A DNA stretch of 64,000 nucleotides from Erythrobacter longus (GTDB lineage: Bacteria > Pseudomonadota > Alphaproteobacteria > Sphingomonadales > Sphingomonadaceae), in the NCBI RefSeq assembly GCF_000715015.1, contig NZ_JMIW01000001.1, positions 372,001-436,000 of the forward strand, written 5' to 3'. Shown piece by piece: positions 44,119 to 53,248 of the stretch (the stretch's first letter is position 1; every line of letters starts with the position of its first letter). The position numbers were made by a program, and so were the translations under genes. The notes under the pieces are model-generated. The model saw nothing but the letters and a program-made list of their open reading frames with translations. It made no database searches and had not been told where the DNA came from.

Positions 44119-44579
44119 CAGTTACAGCGCGGCTTGCGGCTGGGTTTGGGCGCACTTGTCGCAAACTCGGCCTGTGACAACTCGCGATTCCCGTCGCCAT
44201 CCATTTCGGCAAAGCGGTCTGAGGTGCGCACCGCCCATTCCTCAAAGGTCAGCAGATTGTTGCCGTCCTTATCAAGTTTACGAAAAGCATCTGCCCTGCT
44301 CGAAAGCATTTCATTGCGCGTAATTTTGCGGTCGCGGTTGCGGTCGTAGCGGAAAAAACGGCGTTCTTCGCGGGTCAACTCGCTCGCCTCAGGCGGAGCG
44401 GGTCCCACCATTTCGCCTGGGTCGCCTTCCGGCAAAGCATCCGGATCGACTTCGACAATCTCTTCGGGCTCAGGAGGCGGCGGCGCATTTGCCTCGACCT
44501 GAGCGCGGCCCTGCCACCAGAATACCCCAACACCGGCAAAGACAAGTCCTAACAAAACTCCCAGTACAGTCTGACGCAT
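44115..44579 (-). CDS. EF-hand calcium-binding protein, membrane-anchored
   Basis: The 154-residue protein begins with a single hydrophobic segment ([19 protein letters not shown]) that may be a signal anchor, then an acidic Pro/Glu-rich linker, then three EF-hand loops: [24 protein letters not shown] and [12 protein letters not shown]. The order and spacing match calmodulin-like pairs plus one extra. The mature part would face the periplasm, so calcium outside the cell is probably sensed or buffered. It ends in PRCNC. Confidence 0.83.
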   Translation of the reverse strand: MRQTVLGVLLGLVFAGVGVFWWQGRAQVEANAPPPPEPEEIVEVDPDALPEGDPGEMVGPAPPEASELTREERRFFRYDRNRDRKITRNEMLSSRADAFRKLDKDGNNLLTFEEWAVRTSDRFAEMDGDGNRELSQAEFATSAPKPSRKPRCNC

Positions 44580-44621
44580 TGTGACCCTTTCGCTGTCTCA
44601 CAATGGTTAGAATACATAGGA

Positions 44622-45284
44622 TTAGCGCCCGAAGATAGCCGCTCGTAATGCAGTGATTGATGCACCGCGCCCTTCCATTAGGGGGCGGCCGCCTTTTTCT
44701 AATGATCTCAATGCCAAAGCGCCCAATATGGCCACGCCTTTGTAAGGGGCTGACAGTTTTTCCACCCGGTCTGCTCCGCTCAATCCGACTGTGACAAGCA
44801 TTTCGCGCTCATCTGGTCCTGAGACACTAGTCGCAAGGTCTGCGATAGCCCAAAGCTCAGCCGAGGCGGCCACGCCAGAAGCGCCTCTGACACCCCCCTG
44901 ATGACCAAATGCAGCCGCCATCGCGCGGCTGCGGCCTTGGGCAAACCTTCGCGCATGGTCCTCGCCAAGGGGCGGTTCTGCCAGAAGTTCCTCCCAACAA
45001 TCAACAAGAGCAATGAGAGCGGTTTCGCGGCCTACCCAGTGCTTGCCGATAGCGTCCAGCACGACGTCGCCACTGGGGCGCTCCTCGACTGGACGCATCA
45101 AAGTCTCGCGCCACCAAGCGAGGCGCATTTGGCCCAGCATTGGCTCGGTAGTGCCTGACAAAATCCGGCCAAGGCGCAAATCGAAGTCAAAGAAAATCGT
45201 TAACGCCTCGCGGTAGGCTCGCGGCGTATGGGCCAGTGCAAGCCGTATTTCGGCGGGCAAAATGTCATCTGAAATGGGGGTCAT
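44622..45284 (-). CDS. Short squalene/phytoene synthase-like protein
   Basis: The 220 residues (ATG at 45284) contain PRAYREALTIFFDFDLRLGRI and QMRLAWWRETLMR, which resemble the N-terminal half of the isoprenoid-synthase (SQS/PSY) fold, but the chain is some 60-100 residues shorter than phytoene synthases and I do not find both Asp-rich diphosphate motifs. It resembles the NDUFAF6-like group, a complex I assembly factor in mitochondria. A synthase activity is doubtful. The frame upstream to 45353 adds residues of no evident homology. Confidence 0.7.
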   Translation of the reverse strand: MTPISDDILPAEIRLALAHTPRAYREALTIFFDFDLRLGRILSGTTEPMLGQMRLAWWRETLMRPVEERPSGDVVLDAIGKHWVGRETALIALVDCWEELLAEPPLGEDHARRFAQGRSRAMAAAFGHQGGVRGASGVAASAELWAIADLATSVSGPDEREMLVTVGLSGADRVEKLSAPYKGVAILGALALRSLEKGGRPLMEGRGASITALRAAIFGR

Positions 45285-45355
45285 TGCGCATTTGCATAGG
45301 CGGTGAGAACGTTGGTTTGTCAAGTTGACGATGATGAAAGCCAGGGGTGACAAAA

Positions 45356-45397
45356 ATGGTTAAAGCGCGGCTGTAAAAGCAATATCTTGTTAACCAC
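45356..45397. promoter_or_regulatory. Two TTAACC-type half-sites, possible CtrA boxes
   Basis: TTAACCAT lies on the minus strand at 45356-45363 and TTAACCAC on the plus strand at 45390-45397, in the gap between the phytoene-synthase-like gene and the first Tad gene. CtrA half-sites in Caulobacter read TTAACCAT, and pilus genes are CtrA targets there. Binding here is only inferred. Confidence 0.3.
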
Positions 45398-45496
45398 CTT
45401 ACTTCGTAATCCGCTTACCTGCCCTGCGCTATTGCCGTGTCCAATAAAAGTAATCTCGCGAACCAGGCGCGCAAACCCAACTGAGGACGTAGGCAG

Positions 45497-47518
45497 ATGA
45501 GGCGGCAATTGAAGCAGCAAAAAGATCATAGCATGTCTTTCTTTCGCAGATTGGCGAAGGATCCGACTGCGAACACGCTTGCCATTTCTGCTGCGTCCCT
45601 CGTCCCTGTCATGGCAATGGTCGGCGGCGGCGTCGATGTCAGCCGTTTCTACATGGCCCAAACCCGCCTTCAGGCCGCGTGCGATGCCGGCGCCCTTGCA
45701 GCACGGCGAGCCATGGATAACGAGGAATTTAACGACACCCACAAGAAAGTCGGCGAAGACTTTTTTGACACCAATTATCAAAGCGGTCTGTTTGGGCTGA
45801 CAGAGCTGGAGCGCGATTTCATTGCAAGTGACACAGGTGAGATCGAAGGCACCGCAAGCGGCACTATGCCAACCTCGATCATGGCCGCCTTTGGCTATGA
45901 CGAATTCGAAATCGAGGTAGGCTGCGAGGCAGACATCAACATCGCTGACACTGACATTATGCTGGTGCTTGACGTTACCGGGTCCATGGCCTGGCGACCT
46001 GATGGAACAGACTGCGGTTCGAGCGCTGGCCGCTGGATTGAATGCACTGATTCACGGATTTCAGCTTTGCGGTCCTCCGTGCTCAACTTTTATGACACCG
46101 TTGAAGGCGCAGGCTCGTCCCAAGCGCAAATCCGCTACGGCATCGTTCCCTATTCGATGCAGGTCAATGTCGGGAAGCTGCTGAAGCCAGAATGGCTGAA
46201 ATCCACCCACGAATATGAATCGCGCGAGACGATCCGCACTCTCGACTATAGCTCTCCGGTCGAGCTTAGCGTCGATGTGGTGCGCACTGGCGGTGCTGTT
46301 AGTGGAAGCTTTGTCGATACAGGTGACGATGAATCCTTCGACCAGGTCCTGCCGACATATAGCGCTTGTGTGGATGTTGCTTTTAACAATCCGCCGGGCA
46401 AAGACGACTATATCGAGCACGACATCGACGATTTCACCCTTGTGTCACAGTCCGATGGCAATCCAAGGGTCTCTGTTTATCAAGGGCCGGCGCGCTTCAA
46501 AAGCCTACAGCTTTCTGGAGGCACTTGGTATGGCTCGACCAGCAACACCAACCGCAGGTGCGAGCTAGACTGGAACATCATGTCTTACGAGGCCCCTGCA
46601 ACGGTCACGATTACCGAAGAAATTCCCTACACGTGGGAGTTCCGCTATGGCGAAGTCTCTTGGCCAATTTCTTCGGTTTACACAAACGATCAGGTCTCCC
46701 TCCCAACCGGCAATGACATGGCCAATGTCATACATCCGTGGGATGGCTGTGTTGAAATGCCGCGCACTGCAAACACCGGCACTTTTGATCCGATGCCCAG
46801 CAATGCTTTTGACTTGAACATCGACCTTGTCCCATCAACGGAAGAGCAGAAATGGGGCCCTGTTCTCAGGACTGCCACGTTCCAGCGAAAGAACGGATCT
46901 GGCAATAACGTTGAGGCCGACGTCAATACCAAGTCAAACTTCGCCAACCCATACACGTCATGCCCTAAACAGGCACGCAAGCTTGCCGAGTTCTCAGCAC
47001 GCAGCGAGCTGGATGATTATCTAAAGGCCTCCAATGGCTTTATCGCAGATGGCTCGACCTATCTTGATGTCGGGATGATCTGGGGGGCGAAATTGCTCAC
47101 TCCCAACGGGATCTTCGCATCCGAGAACGCTGCGGCTCCCGACGGGTCGACAATCTCGCGCCACCTGGTGTTCATGACGGACGGCGAAGCTTCTCCAAAC
47201 GTGACAAGCGCGTCGGCCTATGGCGCTGAATTCTGGGCTCGCAAAATCACCACTGATGGAAACTACGACACCGCTCTTGCACGTCACGAAGCTCGCTTGC
47301 AGGTTGTCTGTAGAGCGGTGCGCAACAAGAACATCACCTTGTGGGTGGTCGCCTTTGGCGAAACCTTCCAGGATGCCCTTGGGAACCCGGTGGTCCCCGC
47401 TAACCTGCGAAACTGTGCGACCCCAGGACGCTCTTATGTCGCCGCGAACGAAGCCCAGCTCAATGTGGCTTTCCAGGATATCGCTGAAAAAATCGCAGAC
47501 TTGAGGTTGACGAAATAA
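45497..47518 (+). CDS. TadG-like pilus-assembly protein with von Willebrand factor A domain
   Basis: The 673-residue protein has the TadE/G N-terminal hydrophobic helix (TLAISAASLVPVMAMVGGGVDVSRFYM) and the typical AQTRLQAACDAGALAARRAM, then a vWA domain whose metal site DxTGS is in VLDVTGSMAWRPDG (about 155) and a further conserved part near FMTDGEASPNV and VVAFGETFQDAL. Many cysteines fall in the middle region. The ATG at 45497 has GAGGACGTAGG upstream; an inner ATG at 45533 is possible. The next gene starts with ATG one base after the stop TAA overlap region. Confidence 0.85.
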   Translation: MRRQLKQQKDHSMSFFRRLAKDPTANTLAISAASLVPVMAMVGGGVDVSRFYMAQTRLQAACDAGALAARRAMDNEEFNDTHKKVGEDFFDTNYQSGLFGLTELERDFIASDTGEIEGTASGTMPTSIMAAFGYDEFEIEVGCEADINIADTDIMLVLDVTGSMAWRPDGTDCGSSAGRWIECTDSRISALRSSVLNFYDTVEGAGSSQAQIRYGIVPYSMQVNVGKLLKPEWLKSTHEYESRETIRTLDYSSPVELSVDVVRTGGAVSGSFVDTGDDESFDQVLPTYSACVDVAFNNPPGKDDYIEHDIDDFTLVSQSDGNPRVSVYQGPARFKSLQLSGGTWYGSTSNTNRRCELDWNIMSYEAPATVTITEEIPYTWEFRYGEVSWPISSVYTNDQVSLPTGNDMANVIHPWDGCVEMPRTANTGTFDPMPSNAFDLNIDLVPSTEEQKWGPVLRTATFQRKNGSGNNVEADVNTKSNFANPYTSCPKQARKLAEFSARSELDDYLKASNGFIADGSTYLDVGMIWGAKLLTPNGIFASENAAAPDGSTISRHLVFMTDGEASPNVTSASAYGAEFWARKITTDGNYDTALARHEARLQVVCRAVRNKNITLWVVAFGETFQDALGNPVVPANLRNCATPGRSYVAANEAQLNVAFQDIAEKIADLRLTK

Positions 47519-48114
47519 TGCCAAACTTCCTCCAAAAACCCCTGCGCTCTGATGAGAATGGGGCAACGCTCGTGGAATTTGCGATCGTTGCGCCGGTTCT
47601 CATGATGGTGATCATGGGCATTTTCGACATGGGCCATACCCAATACACCTCTGCCCTGATGAACGGCGCGATGCAAAAAGCAGGCCGCGACCTCACCTTG
47701 CAAAGCGCAGGCGCCACTGAGAGCGCTGTTGACGCAGCAGTGGTTAATCAGGTGACATCAGTGGTCCCAGCCAGCGCCGAGATCGAGCTCGTCAAGCTTT
47801 CTCACTATGAGTTTGAAGATATTGGCGAGGAAGAAGAATACACCGATGATAACGGTGACGGAGAGTGCAACAACAACGAACCCTTCATCGATTACAACAA
47901 CAATGGCGTGTGGGACGACAATCGCGGAACGGCGGGTCTTGGCGGAGCGAAAGACGCAGTGCTTTACACCGTCAACGTCAGCTATGACCGTTTGTTTCCC
48001 ATGGCCGGATTGGCTGGGCTCCCTGAAAAAGTTGAATTGAGCGCTTCCACAGTGCTGCGCAACCAGCCCTATGCCGAACAGGTAATCGTACTCTCCCAAG
48101 GAAATTGCTCGTGA
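47518..48114 (+). CDS. TadE-like protein with calcium-loop insert
   Basis: The 198 residues begin with a short cytoplasmic part (DENGATLVEFAIVAPVLMMV, the TadE motif with its conserved glutamate) leading into one membrane helix. The periplasmic part contains an insertion that reads like calcium loops: DDNGDGECNNNE matches the canonical EF-hand spacing D-x-N-x-D and ends in Glu, and DYNNNGVWDDNRG is a second Asp/Asn-rich loop. It would be a pseudopilin-like part of a Tad (Flp) pilus or an exported relative. The start overlaps the stop of the TadG-like gene by one base. Confidence 0.82.
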   Translation: MPNFLQKPLRSDENGATLVEFAIVAPVLMMVIMGIFDMGHTQYTSALMNGAMQKAGRDLTLQSAGATESAVDAAVVNQVTSVVPASAEIELVKLSHYEFEDIGEEEEYTDDNGDGECNNNEPFIDYNNNGVWDDNRGTAGLGGAKDAVLYTVNVSYDRLFPMAGLAGLPEKVELSASTVLRNQPYAEQVIVLSQGNCS

Positions 48115-48815
48115 TGAAAGCAAAACAATCTCCCCTCGCGCGTCTGCGCGGCTCGGTCAGCAAACTGCGCGGCCTTGGCCGTGACACCTCTGCCGTAGCC
48201 TTGGTCGAGTTCGCCTTTGCCGCTCCGCTCGTCCTGGGCATGGGAATGATGGGAACAGAGACCGCCTATTTCGCTGTCTCTCATATGCAAATCAGTCAGA
48301 TTGCCATGCAGGTTGCCGATAACGCCTCGCGCGTGGGGGTGAGCGATCTGGCAGCTCAACTTGTTTTTGAAGACGACATCAACGGCACATTTGTGGGCGC
48401 TGAACGCCTTGGTGAACGCTTCGACATTTTCGGACGTGGGCGCATTATCATCTCCAGCCTTCAGGAGAATTCGGTCGGCGGGCAATGGATCGCATGGCAG
48501 CGTTGCCGGGGCGCCAAGGTTGTGCAATCCAAATATGGACCTGAGGGAACAGGCGCGGGCGACGTGTCGTTTCTGGGCATGGGGGATGACCCCTCCGCAC
48601 TAATCAAAGCGAGCCCGAACACCGCTGTGATGTTCGTGGAAGTCTATTACGACTATGAGCCGATCACGCCATTGGAGTTTTTTGGCGATCAGTCGCTGAG
48701 ATACACGGCCGCATTCAATATTCGCGACGTTCGCGACCTGAGCGGCCTGCGCCAAACGAACCCGGCTAGCCCGGTCTCTTCATGCAGCGTATACTCAGCG
48801 GATCGGCCTACATAA
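48114..48815 (+). CDS. Second TadE-like protein
   Basis: The 233-residue protein has a basic leader and the TadE helix (VALVEFAFAAPLVLGMGMMG, conserved Glu) followed by a periplasmic part; two cysteines at WQRCRG and VSSCSV could pair. The ATG at 48114 overlaps the previous stop (TGATG), so the three Tad genes are a coupled operon. No cpaA/B/C or tadA ATPase gene is in the window, so other parts of the system lie elsewhere or are absent. Confidence 0.82.
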   Translation: MKAKQSPLARLRGSVSKLRGLGRDTSAVALVEFAFAAPLVLGMGMMGTETAYFAVSHMQISQIAMQVADNASRVGVSDLAAQLVFEDDINGTFVGAERLGERFDIFGRGRIIISSLQENSVGGQWIAWQRCRGAKVVQSKYGPEGTGAGDVSFLGMGDDPSALIKASPNTAVMFVEVYYDYEPITPLEFFGDQSLRYTAAFNIRDVRDLSGLRQTNPASPVSSCSVYSADRPT

Positions 48816-48837
48816 GAGCCGGGGCCCTAAGCATTCA

Positions 48838-48866
48838 GGAGAGAGCAGCTCTCGCGTGCCCTCTCC
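48838..48866. terminator. Hairpin between convergent Tad and pdhB genes
   Basis: GGAGAG pairs with CTCTCC around an inner GAGAGC-type repeat. It sits in the 60-base gap between two convergent stops, where a terminator is expected, but it has no T-run. Confidence 0.35.
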
Positions 48867-48875
48867 CAAACGCTC

Positions 48876-50234
48876 CTACTTGTAGCAAACCTTCTTGACC
48901 GCTTCGACGATGCGCGGCGCATCAATCAGCGCAAGCTTTTCAAGATTGGCAGCATAGGGCAGCGGCACGTCCTCGTTGCACACGCGCGTGACGGGTGCAT
49001 CAAGGTCGTCAAAGCCTTCTTCCATACAGATCGTCGTGATTTCCGAAGCGATCGAGCACGTCGGCCAACCCTCTTCGGCGATGACCAGACGATTGGTCTT
49101 GGCAAGGCTTTTGAGCACGGTTTCCTTGTCCAGCGGGCGCAGAGTGCGAAGGTCGATAACCTCTGCATCAATGCCTTCTGCCGCCAGTGTTTCTGCCGCT
49201 TCAAGCGCAAGCCCTACACCGATGGAATAACTGACGATGGTCGCGTCCTTGCCCTCACGCATGATCCGCGCTTTACCGATAGGCAGGACGTGATCGTCAA
49301 GGTCAGGCACATCAAAGCTGCGACCGTAAACAAGCTCGTTTTCAAGGAAGACAACGGGGTCTTCTGAACGGATAGCGGCCTTCATCAGGCCTTTCGCATC
49401 GGACGCATCATAGGGCGCAATCACGATAAGGCCGGGAACGCTGGCGTACCATGGGCCATAGTTCTGGCTGTGCTGAGCGCCCACACGGCTTGCCGCGCCG
49501 TTAGGACCCCTGAACACGATAGGGCAACGCATCTGGCCACCAGACATATAGTTGGTCTTGGCCGCAGAGTTGATGATGTGGTCAATCGCCTGCATTGCGA
49601 AGTTGAACGTCATGAACTCGACGATAGGACGAAGCCCGCCCATCGCAGCCCCTGTACCGATGCCGGCAAAACCGTATTCGGTGATCGGCGTATCGATTAC
49701 GCGTTTAGGGCCAAACTCGTCGAGCAGACCTTGCGTGACCTTATACGCGCCCTGATACTCGGCGACTTCCTCACCCATGACGAACACACGCGAGTCAGCG
49801 CGCATTTCCTCGGCCATACCATCGCGCAATGCCTCGCGGACGGTGGTCGGGGTGAAGCTTGTGCCTTCAGGGATCGCGGGATCGCTTGCACGTACGGCAG
49901 GCGCTGAAGGTGGTGCCGGCGATGGCGCCGGGGAAGGTGACGGCGCGGCTGTCGGCGCAGGGGTGGGAGCGGGCGTCGAAGCGGCCTCTTCCCCCTCGCC
50001 TTCCATATGAGCAATGACAGTACCAACCGCGACGTTTTCAGTGCCTTCAGCGACAAGGATCTTCGAGAGCACACCCTCATCGATGGCTTCAAATTCCATC
50101 GTTGCTTTGTCGGTTTCGATTTCAGCGATAATATCACCGGGCTCAATCGTATCGCCTTCCGATTTCAACCAGCGGGCGAGTGTACCTTCTTCCATCGTAG
50201 GAGAGAGCGCAGGCATTTTGAGTTCAATAGCCAT
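48876..50234 (-). CDS. pdhB: Pyruvate dehydrogenase E1 beta with N-terminal lipoyl domain
   Basis: The 452 residues begin with a lipoyl domain (1-80; Lys43 in ETDKATME) joined by an Ala/Pro/Ser linker to the transketolase-type E1-beta domain: [57 protein letters not shown], and the C-terminal [19 protein letters not shown]. The lipoyl domain matches that of PdhC very closely (first 23 residues identical). It lies three bases after pdhA. An N-terminally lipoylated E1-beta is known from alphaproteobacteria such as Zymomonas. Confidence 0.95.
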   Translation of the reverse strand: MAIELKMPALSPTMEEGTLARWLKSEGDTIEPGDIIAEIETDKATMEFEAIDEGVLSKILVAEGTENVAVGTVIAHMEGEGEEAASTPAPTPAPTAAPSPSPAPSPAPPSAPAVRASDPAIPEGTSFTPTTVREALRDGMAEEMRADSRVFVMGEEVAEYQGAYKVTQGLLDEFGPKRVIDTPITEYGFAGIGTGAAMGGLRPIVEFMTFNFAMQAIDHIINSAAKTNYMSGGQMRCPIVFRGPNGAASRVGAQHSQNYGPWYASVPGLIVIAPYDASDAKGLMKAAIRSEDPVVFLENELVYGRSFDVPDLDDHVLPIGKARIMREGKDATIVSYSIGVGLALEAAETLAAEGIDAEVIDLRTLRPLDKETVLKSLAKTNRLVIAEEGWPTCSIASEITTICMEEGFDDLDAPVTRVCNEDVPLPYAANLEKLALIDAPRIVEAVKKVCYK

Positions 50235-50237
50235 GGA

Positions 50238-51326
50238 TCAATACTCCTCCACCAGAACATCGGTGTAGAGTTCGCCTGGAGCTGGCTCGGGTGAGCTTTC
50301 GGAGAAGTCAGCCGCTTCGGTCACCACCTTGCGAATATCCTTGTCGATTGCCTTGAGGTCCGCTTCATCATGGCCGCCCTCGATCAGAGTTTTCTTCAAC
50401 CGTTCAATCGGGTCGTGCTTCTCGCGCTGTTCTTGCACTTCGTCGCGGGTGCGGTACTTGGCTGGGTCGGACATAGAGTGTCCGCGATAACGATAGGTGT
50501 TGAGCTCCATCAAGACCGGGCCCTTGCCCTCGCGCACGTGCTTGAAGGCGACTTCGGCTGCGGCGCGTACTTCGAGCACGTCCATGCCGTTAACATCCAT
50601 TCCGGGGATGCGGAACGCGGTGCCGCGGCGGTGAAAGCGGGTTTCCGCAGACGAGCGTGAGCTTGACGTGCCCATCGCGTATTGGTTGTCTTCAACCACG
50701 AACACGATTGGCAGCTTCCAAAGCGCCGCCATGTTGAATGTCTCGTAAACCTGTCCCTGGTTCGCCGCGCCATCGCCGAAGTAAGCAAGGCACAGCCCGC
50801 CGTCTTCATTGTACTGGTGAGTAAGGGCAAGGCCCCCACCCAGAGCGACCTGCGCACCCACAATGCCGTGGCCGCCGTAAAACTTATGCTCGGTCGAGAA
50901 CATATGCATCGAGCCGCCCTTGCCCTTGGAAATCCCGGCTTCGCGGCCCGTAAGCTCTGCCATGATAACCTTGGGATCAATCCCGTAAGCAAGCATATGG
51001 CCGTGGTCGCGGTATCCGGTGATGACGCTGTCACGGTCATTGTCGAGCGCCGATTGAAGGCCAATCGCAACCGCTTCCTGTCCGATGTAAAGATGGCAAA
51101 AACCGCCAATCAGGCCGAGACCATAAAGCTGGCCCGCTTTCTCTTCGAACCGGCGGATGAGAAGCATCTGCTTGTAAAACTCCAGCATCTGCTCGTCTGT
51201 TGCGGCAAAGCGCTTTGCTTCTTCAAACTCTTCCTGAAGCGAATGCAGGATGAAATCCGTGTCATCCGATGGTGCGGCAGAAGCAACCGGCTTCTTCGCG
51301 GCCTTAGCGGCTGGTTTTTTGGCCAA
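50238..51326 (-). CDS. pdhA: Pyruvate dehydrogenase E1 alpha
   Basis: Thiamine diphosphate enzyme decarboxylating pyruvate and acetylating the lipoyl arm, with PdhB. The 362 residues have an Ala/Lys-rich N-terminal tail, then FEEKAGQLYGLGLIGGFCHL, the ThDP motif from YFGDGAANQGQVYETFN to FVVEDNQYAMGTS, the phosphorylation-loop-like RTYRYRGHSMSDPAKYR, and a C-terminal region. It is preceded by a long leader with an inverted repeat at 51472 and by ftsB. Confidence 0.95.
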   Translation of the reverse strand: MAKKPAAKAAKKPVASAAPSDDTDFILHSLQEEFEEAKRFAATDEQMLEFYKQMLLIRRFEEKAGQLYGLGLIGGFCHLYIGQEAVAIGLQSALDNDRDSVITGYRDHGHMLAYGIDPKVIMAELTGREAGISKGKGGSMHMFSTEHKFYGGHGIVGAQVALGGGLALTHQYNEDGGLCLAYFGDGAANQGQVYETFNMAALWKLPIVFVVEDNQYAMGTSSSRSSAETRFHRRGTAFRIPGMDVNGMDVLEVRAAAEVAFKHVREGKGPVLMELNTYRYRGHSMSDPAKYRTRDEVQEQREKHDPIERLKKTLIEGGHDEADLKAIDKDIRKVVTEAADFSESSPEPAPGELYTDVLVEEY

Positions 51327-51471
51327 GTGGAGATCCCTTCTCTCTCAATTCCTTCGTTTTGATGATTTCACCAAAACGACCGTCTCAAAAAGGCTATAGG
51401 CACCACAAACAGGGTTACGCAACGGCAACAGGGCTGAATAGGTATTAAATTACCAATTAGGTTATTCTTGT

Positions 51472-51501
51472 GATTTCGCGCAACCAAAAGAGCGCAAAAT
51501 C
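51472..51501. promoter_or_regulatory. Inverted repeat between ftsB and pdhA
   Basis: GATTTCGCGC and GCGCAAAATC form a 10-bp inverted repeat with one mismatch around a 10-base centre, directly after the ftsB stop. It may end ftsB transcription or act as an operator for pdhAB. No T-run follows in the minus direction. Confidence 0.35.
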
Positions 51502-51503
51502 AA

Positions 51504-51803
51504 TCACTCATCCTCGAGCGTGACCACAATCTCGTCTGGATGAATCACGCCAAGGTCTTTGCGAACCAGCTCACCAACCAAATCCGGATCCGCGCCATTG
51601 GGGTCGAGCAGGTCAACCCTGTTCTTCAACGCATCACGCTTATCCGAGAGCATCGCAATGCGCGCCTCACGTTCGGCCAGCACTTCGGAATTTTCAGCCC
51701 AAGCCAAAAGCCCCGTTGGCCCGGCAATCGCGCCAACTGTCAGCACGACAAGCAAAACAAGCGCGAAGCTTTGTTTCACATGTTCTCTTGGCTGTTTGCG
51801 CAT
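51504..51803 (-). CDS. Cell division protein FtsB/DivIC family
   Basis: The 99 residues form a short basic cytoplasmic tail, one membrane helix (about 12-34) and a periplasmic coiled coil (ENSEVLAEREARIAMLSDKRDALKNRV) with the following family segment DPDLVGELVRKDLGVIHPDEIVV. FtsB-like proteins bridge FtsL/FtsQ in the divisome. In alphaproteobacteria it commonly sits just upstream of pdhA, as here. Confidence 0.88.
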   Translation of the reverse strand: MRKQPREHVKQSFALVLLVVLTVGAIAGPTGLLAWAENSEVLAEREARIAMLSDKRDALKNRVDLLDPNGADPDLVGELVRKDLGVIHPDEIVVTLEDE

Positions 51804-51932
51804 TTAGTCCCAATCCCCTGAAGGGCTCCTCGTCGTCCCTGATCCAAGCGCACAGAATCACAGTTAACGTGTGCTTGCAAGCGAAATACGTTCAGGCAAA
51901 GGTTTTGACGGCCAATTGCCCGAAAATAATCC

Positions 51933-53090
51933 CTAATATGAGCGCGGCAGACCCAAAACGTGTTCGGCCAGATAGGACAGGATCAGATTGGTTGAGATCG
52001 GAGCAACCGTGTAGAGCCGCGCCTCGCGGAATTTGCGCTCAACGTCGTATTCCTCGGCAAAGCCAAAACCGCCAAAGGTTTGAACACACATATCCGCTGC
52101 GGCCCAGCTTGCCTCTGATGCCAGGAGCTTGGCCATATTGGCCTCTGCCCCCGGATTGCCGCCTTCATCATACACTTTGGCTGCGTGCTGAACCATGAGT
52201 TCTGCTGCACAGGTTTGCGCATAAGAGCGAGCGATTGGAAACTGGACGCCCTGGTTTTGGCCAATGGGCCGGGCAAAGACATTGCGGTCGCTGGCATAGG
52301 TCTTGGCCTGCTCGACAAACCACTTGGCATCGCCAATGCACTCAGCCGCGATCAGGATGCGTTCTGCGTTCATGCCAGAAAGGATGTAGCGAAAGCCCTT
52401 GCCCTCTTCGCCGACAAGGCTGCTTGCCGGGATGCGCAGATCATCGAAGAACACCTCGCACGAGGAATGGTTCATCATGGTCCGAATGGGCTTGATGCTC
52501 ATCCCGTTTTTAAGCGCCTCTTGCATATCGACGAGGAAGATCGAGAGGCCCTCGGTCTTTTTCTCCACCTGATCGCGCGGCGTGGTTCTGGCCAACAGCA
52601 TCATAAGGTCGGAATGCTCTGCGCGGCTGGTCCAGATCTTTTGGCCGGAGACGACATACTCATCCCCGTCCCGCACGGCTTTTGTCTTGAGGCTTAGAGT
52701 ATCGGTGCCGCTGGTTGGCTCTGACACGCCGAACGCCTGCAGCCTAAGATCGCCCGATGCAATACGCGGTAAATACTGCGCTTTCTGCTCATCAGAGCCA
52801 TAGCGCAGCAGCGTGTTCATAATGTACATTTGCGCGTGGGCCGAGCTGCCGTTGCAACCGGTCGCCTGAATCTCTTCCATAATGACGCAGGCTTGATGCA
52901 AAGTGAGGCCGCTTCCGCCGTATTCTGCAGGGATGAGAGCGGCGAGAAACCCCGCCTTGGTCAGAGCATCGACAAACTCACCCGGATATTCGCGCGCAGC
53001 GTCCTTGGTGCGCCAGTACTCGCCTGGAAACCCCTCACACAGTGCCCGCACTGAGCGGCGGATTTCAGCCAGATCTTCGGTTTCATTCAT
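51933..53090 (-). CDS. Acyl-CoA dehydrogenase with shifted catalytic glutamate
   Basis: FAD enzyme of 385 residues. The FAD motifs include AFGVSEPTSGTDTLSLKT and IWTSRAEHSD, and the C-terminal domain has CVQTFGGFGFAEEYDVERK. The usual catalytic Glu in an EGT-like stretch near the C-terminus is replaced by VAPISTNLILSY. A glutamate at NAERILIAAE (about residue 244) falls where isovaleryl- and long-chain-type enzymes place theirs. Substrate is unknown; a branched or unusual acyl-CoA is likely. It is divergent from the MscS remnant. Confidence 0.85.
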   Translation of the reverse strand: MNETEDLAEIRRSVRALCEGFPGEYWRTKDAAREYPGEFVDALTKAGFLAALIPAEYGGSGLTLHQACVIMEEIQATGCNGSSAHAQMYIMNTLLRYGSDEQKAQYLPRIASGDLRLQAFGVSEPTSGTDTLSLKTKAVRDGDEYVVSGQKIWTSRAEHSDLMMLLARTTPRDQVEKKTEGLSIFLVDMQEALKNGMSIKPIRTMMNHSSCEVFFDDLRIPASSLVGEEGKGFRYILSGMNAERILIAAECIGDAKWFVEQAKTYASDRNVFARPIGQNQGVQFPIARSYAQTCAAELMVQHAAKVYDEGGNPGAEANMAKLLASEASWAAADMCVQTFGGFGFAEEYDVERKFREARLYTVAPISTNLILSYLAEHVLGLPRSY

Positions 53091-53248
53091 TCTCGTTTAT
53101 CTCAATCCCTATCGTCAGGCTCTACCGCCCCTTCGCCGCAACCAATTCCACCACTAAGCTTTGCATTGCAATGGCGGGTTTGTGAAAATTTGGAACGATC
53201 CCCGATGAGAGCGGGTTGATGTGGCAAAGAAGGACCCTCGACACACCT

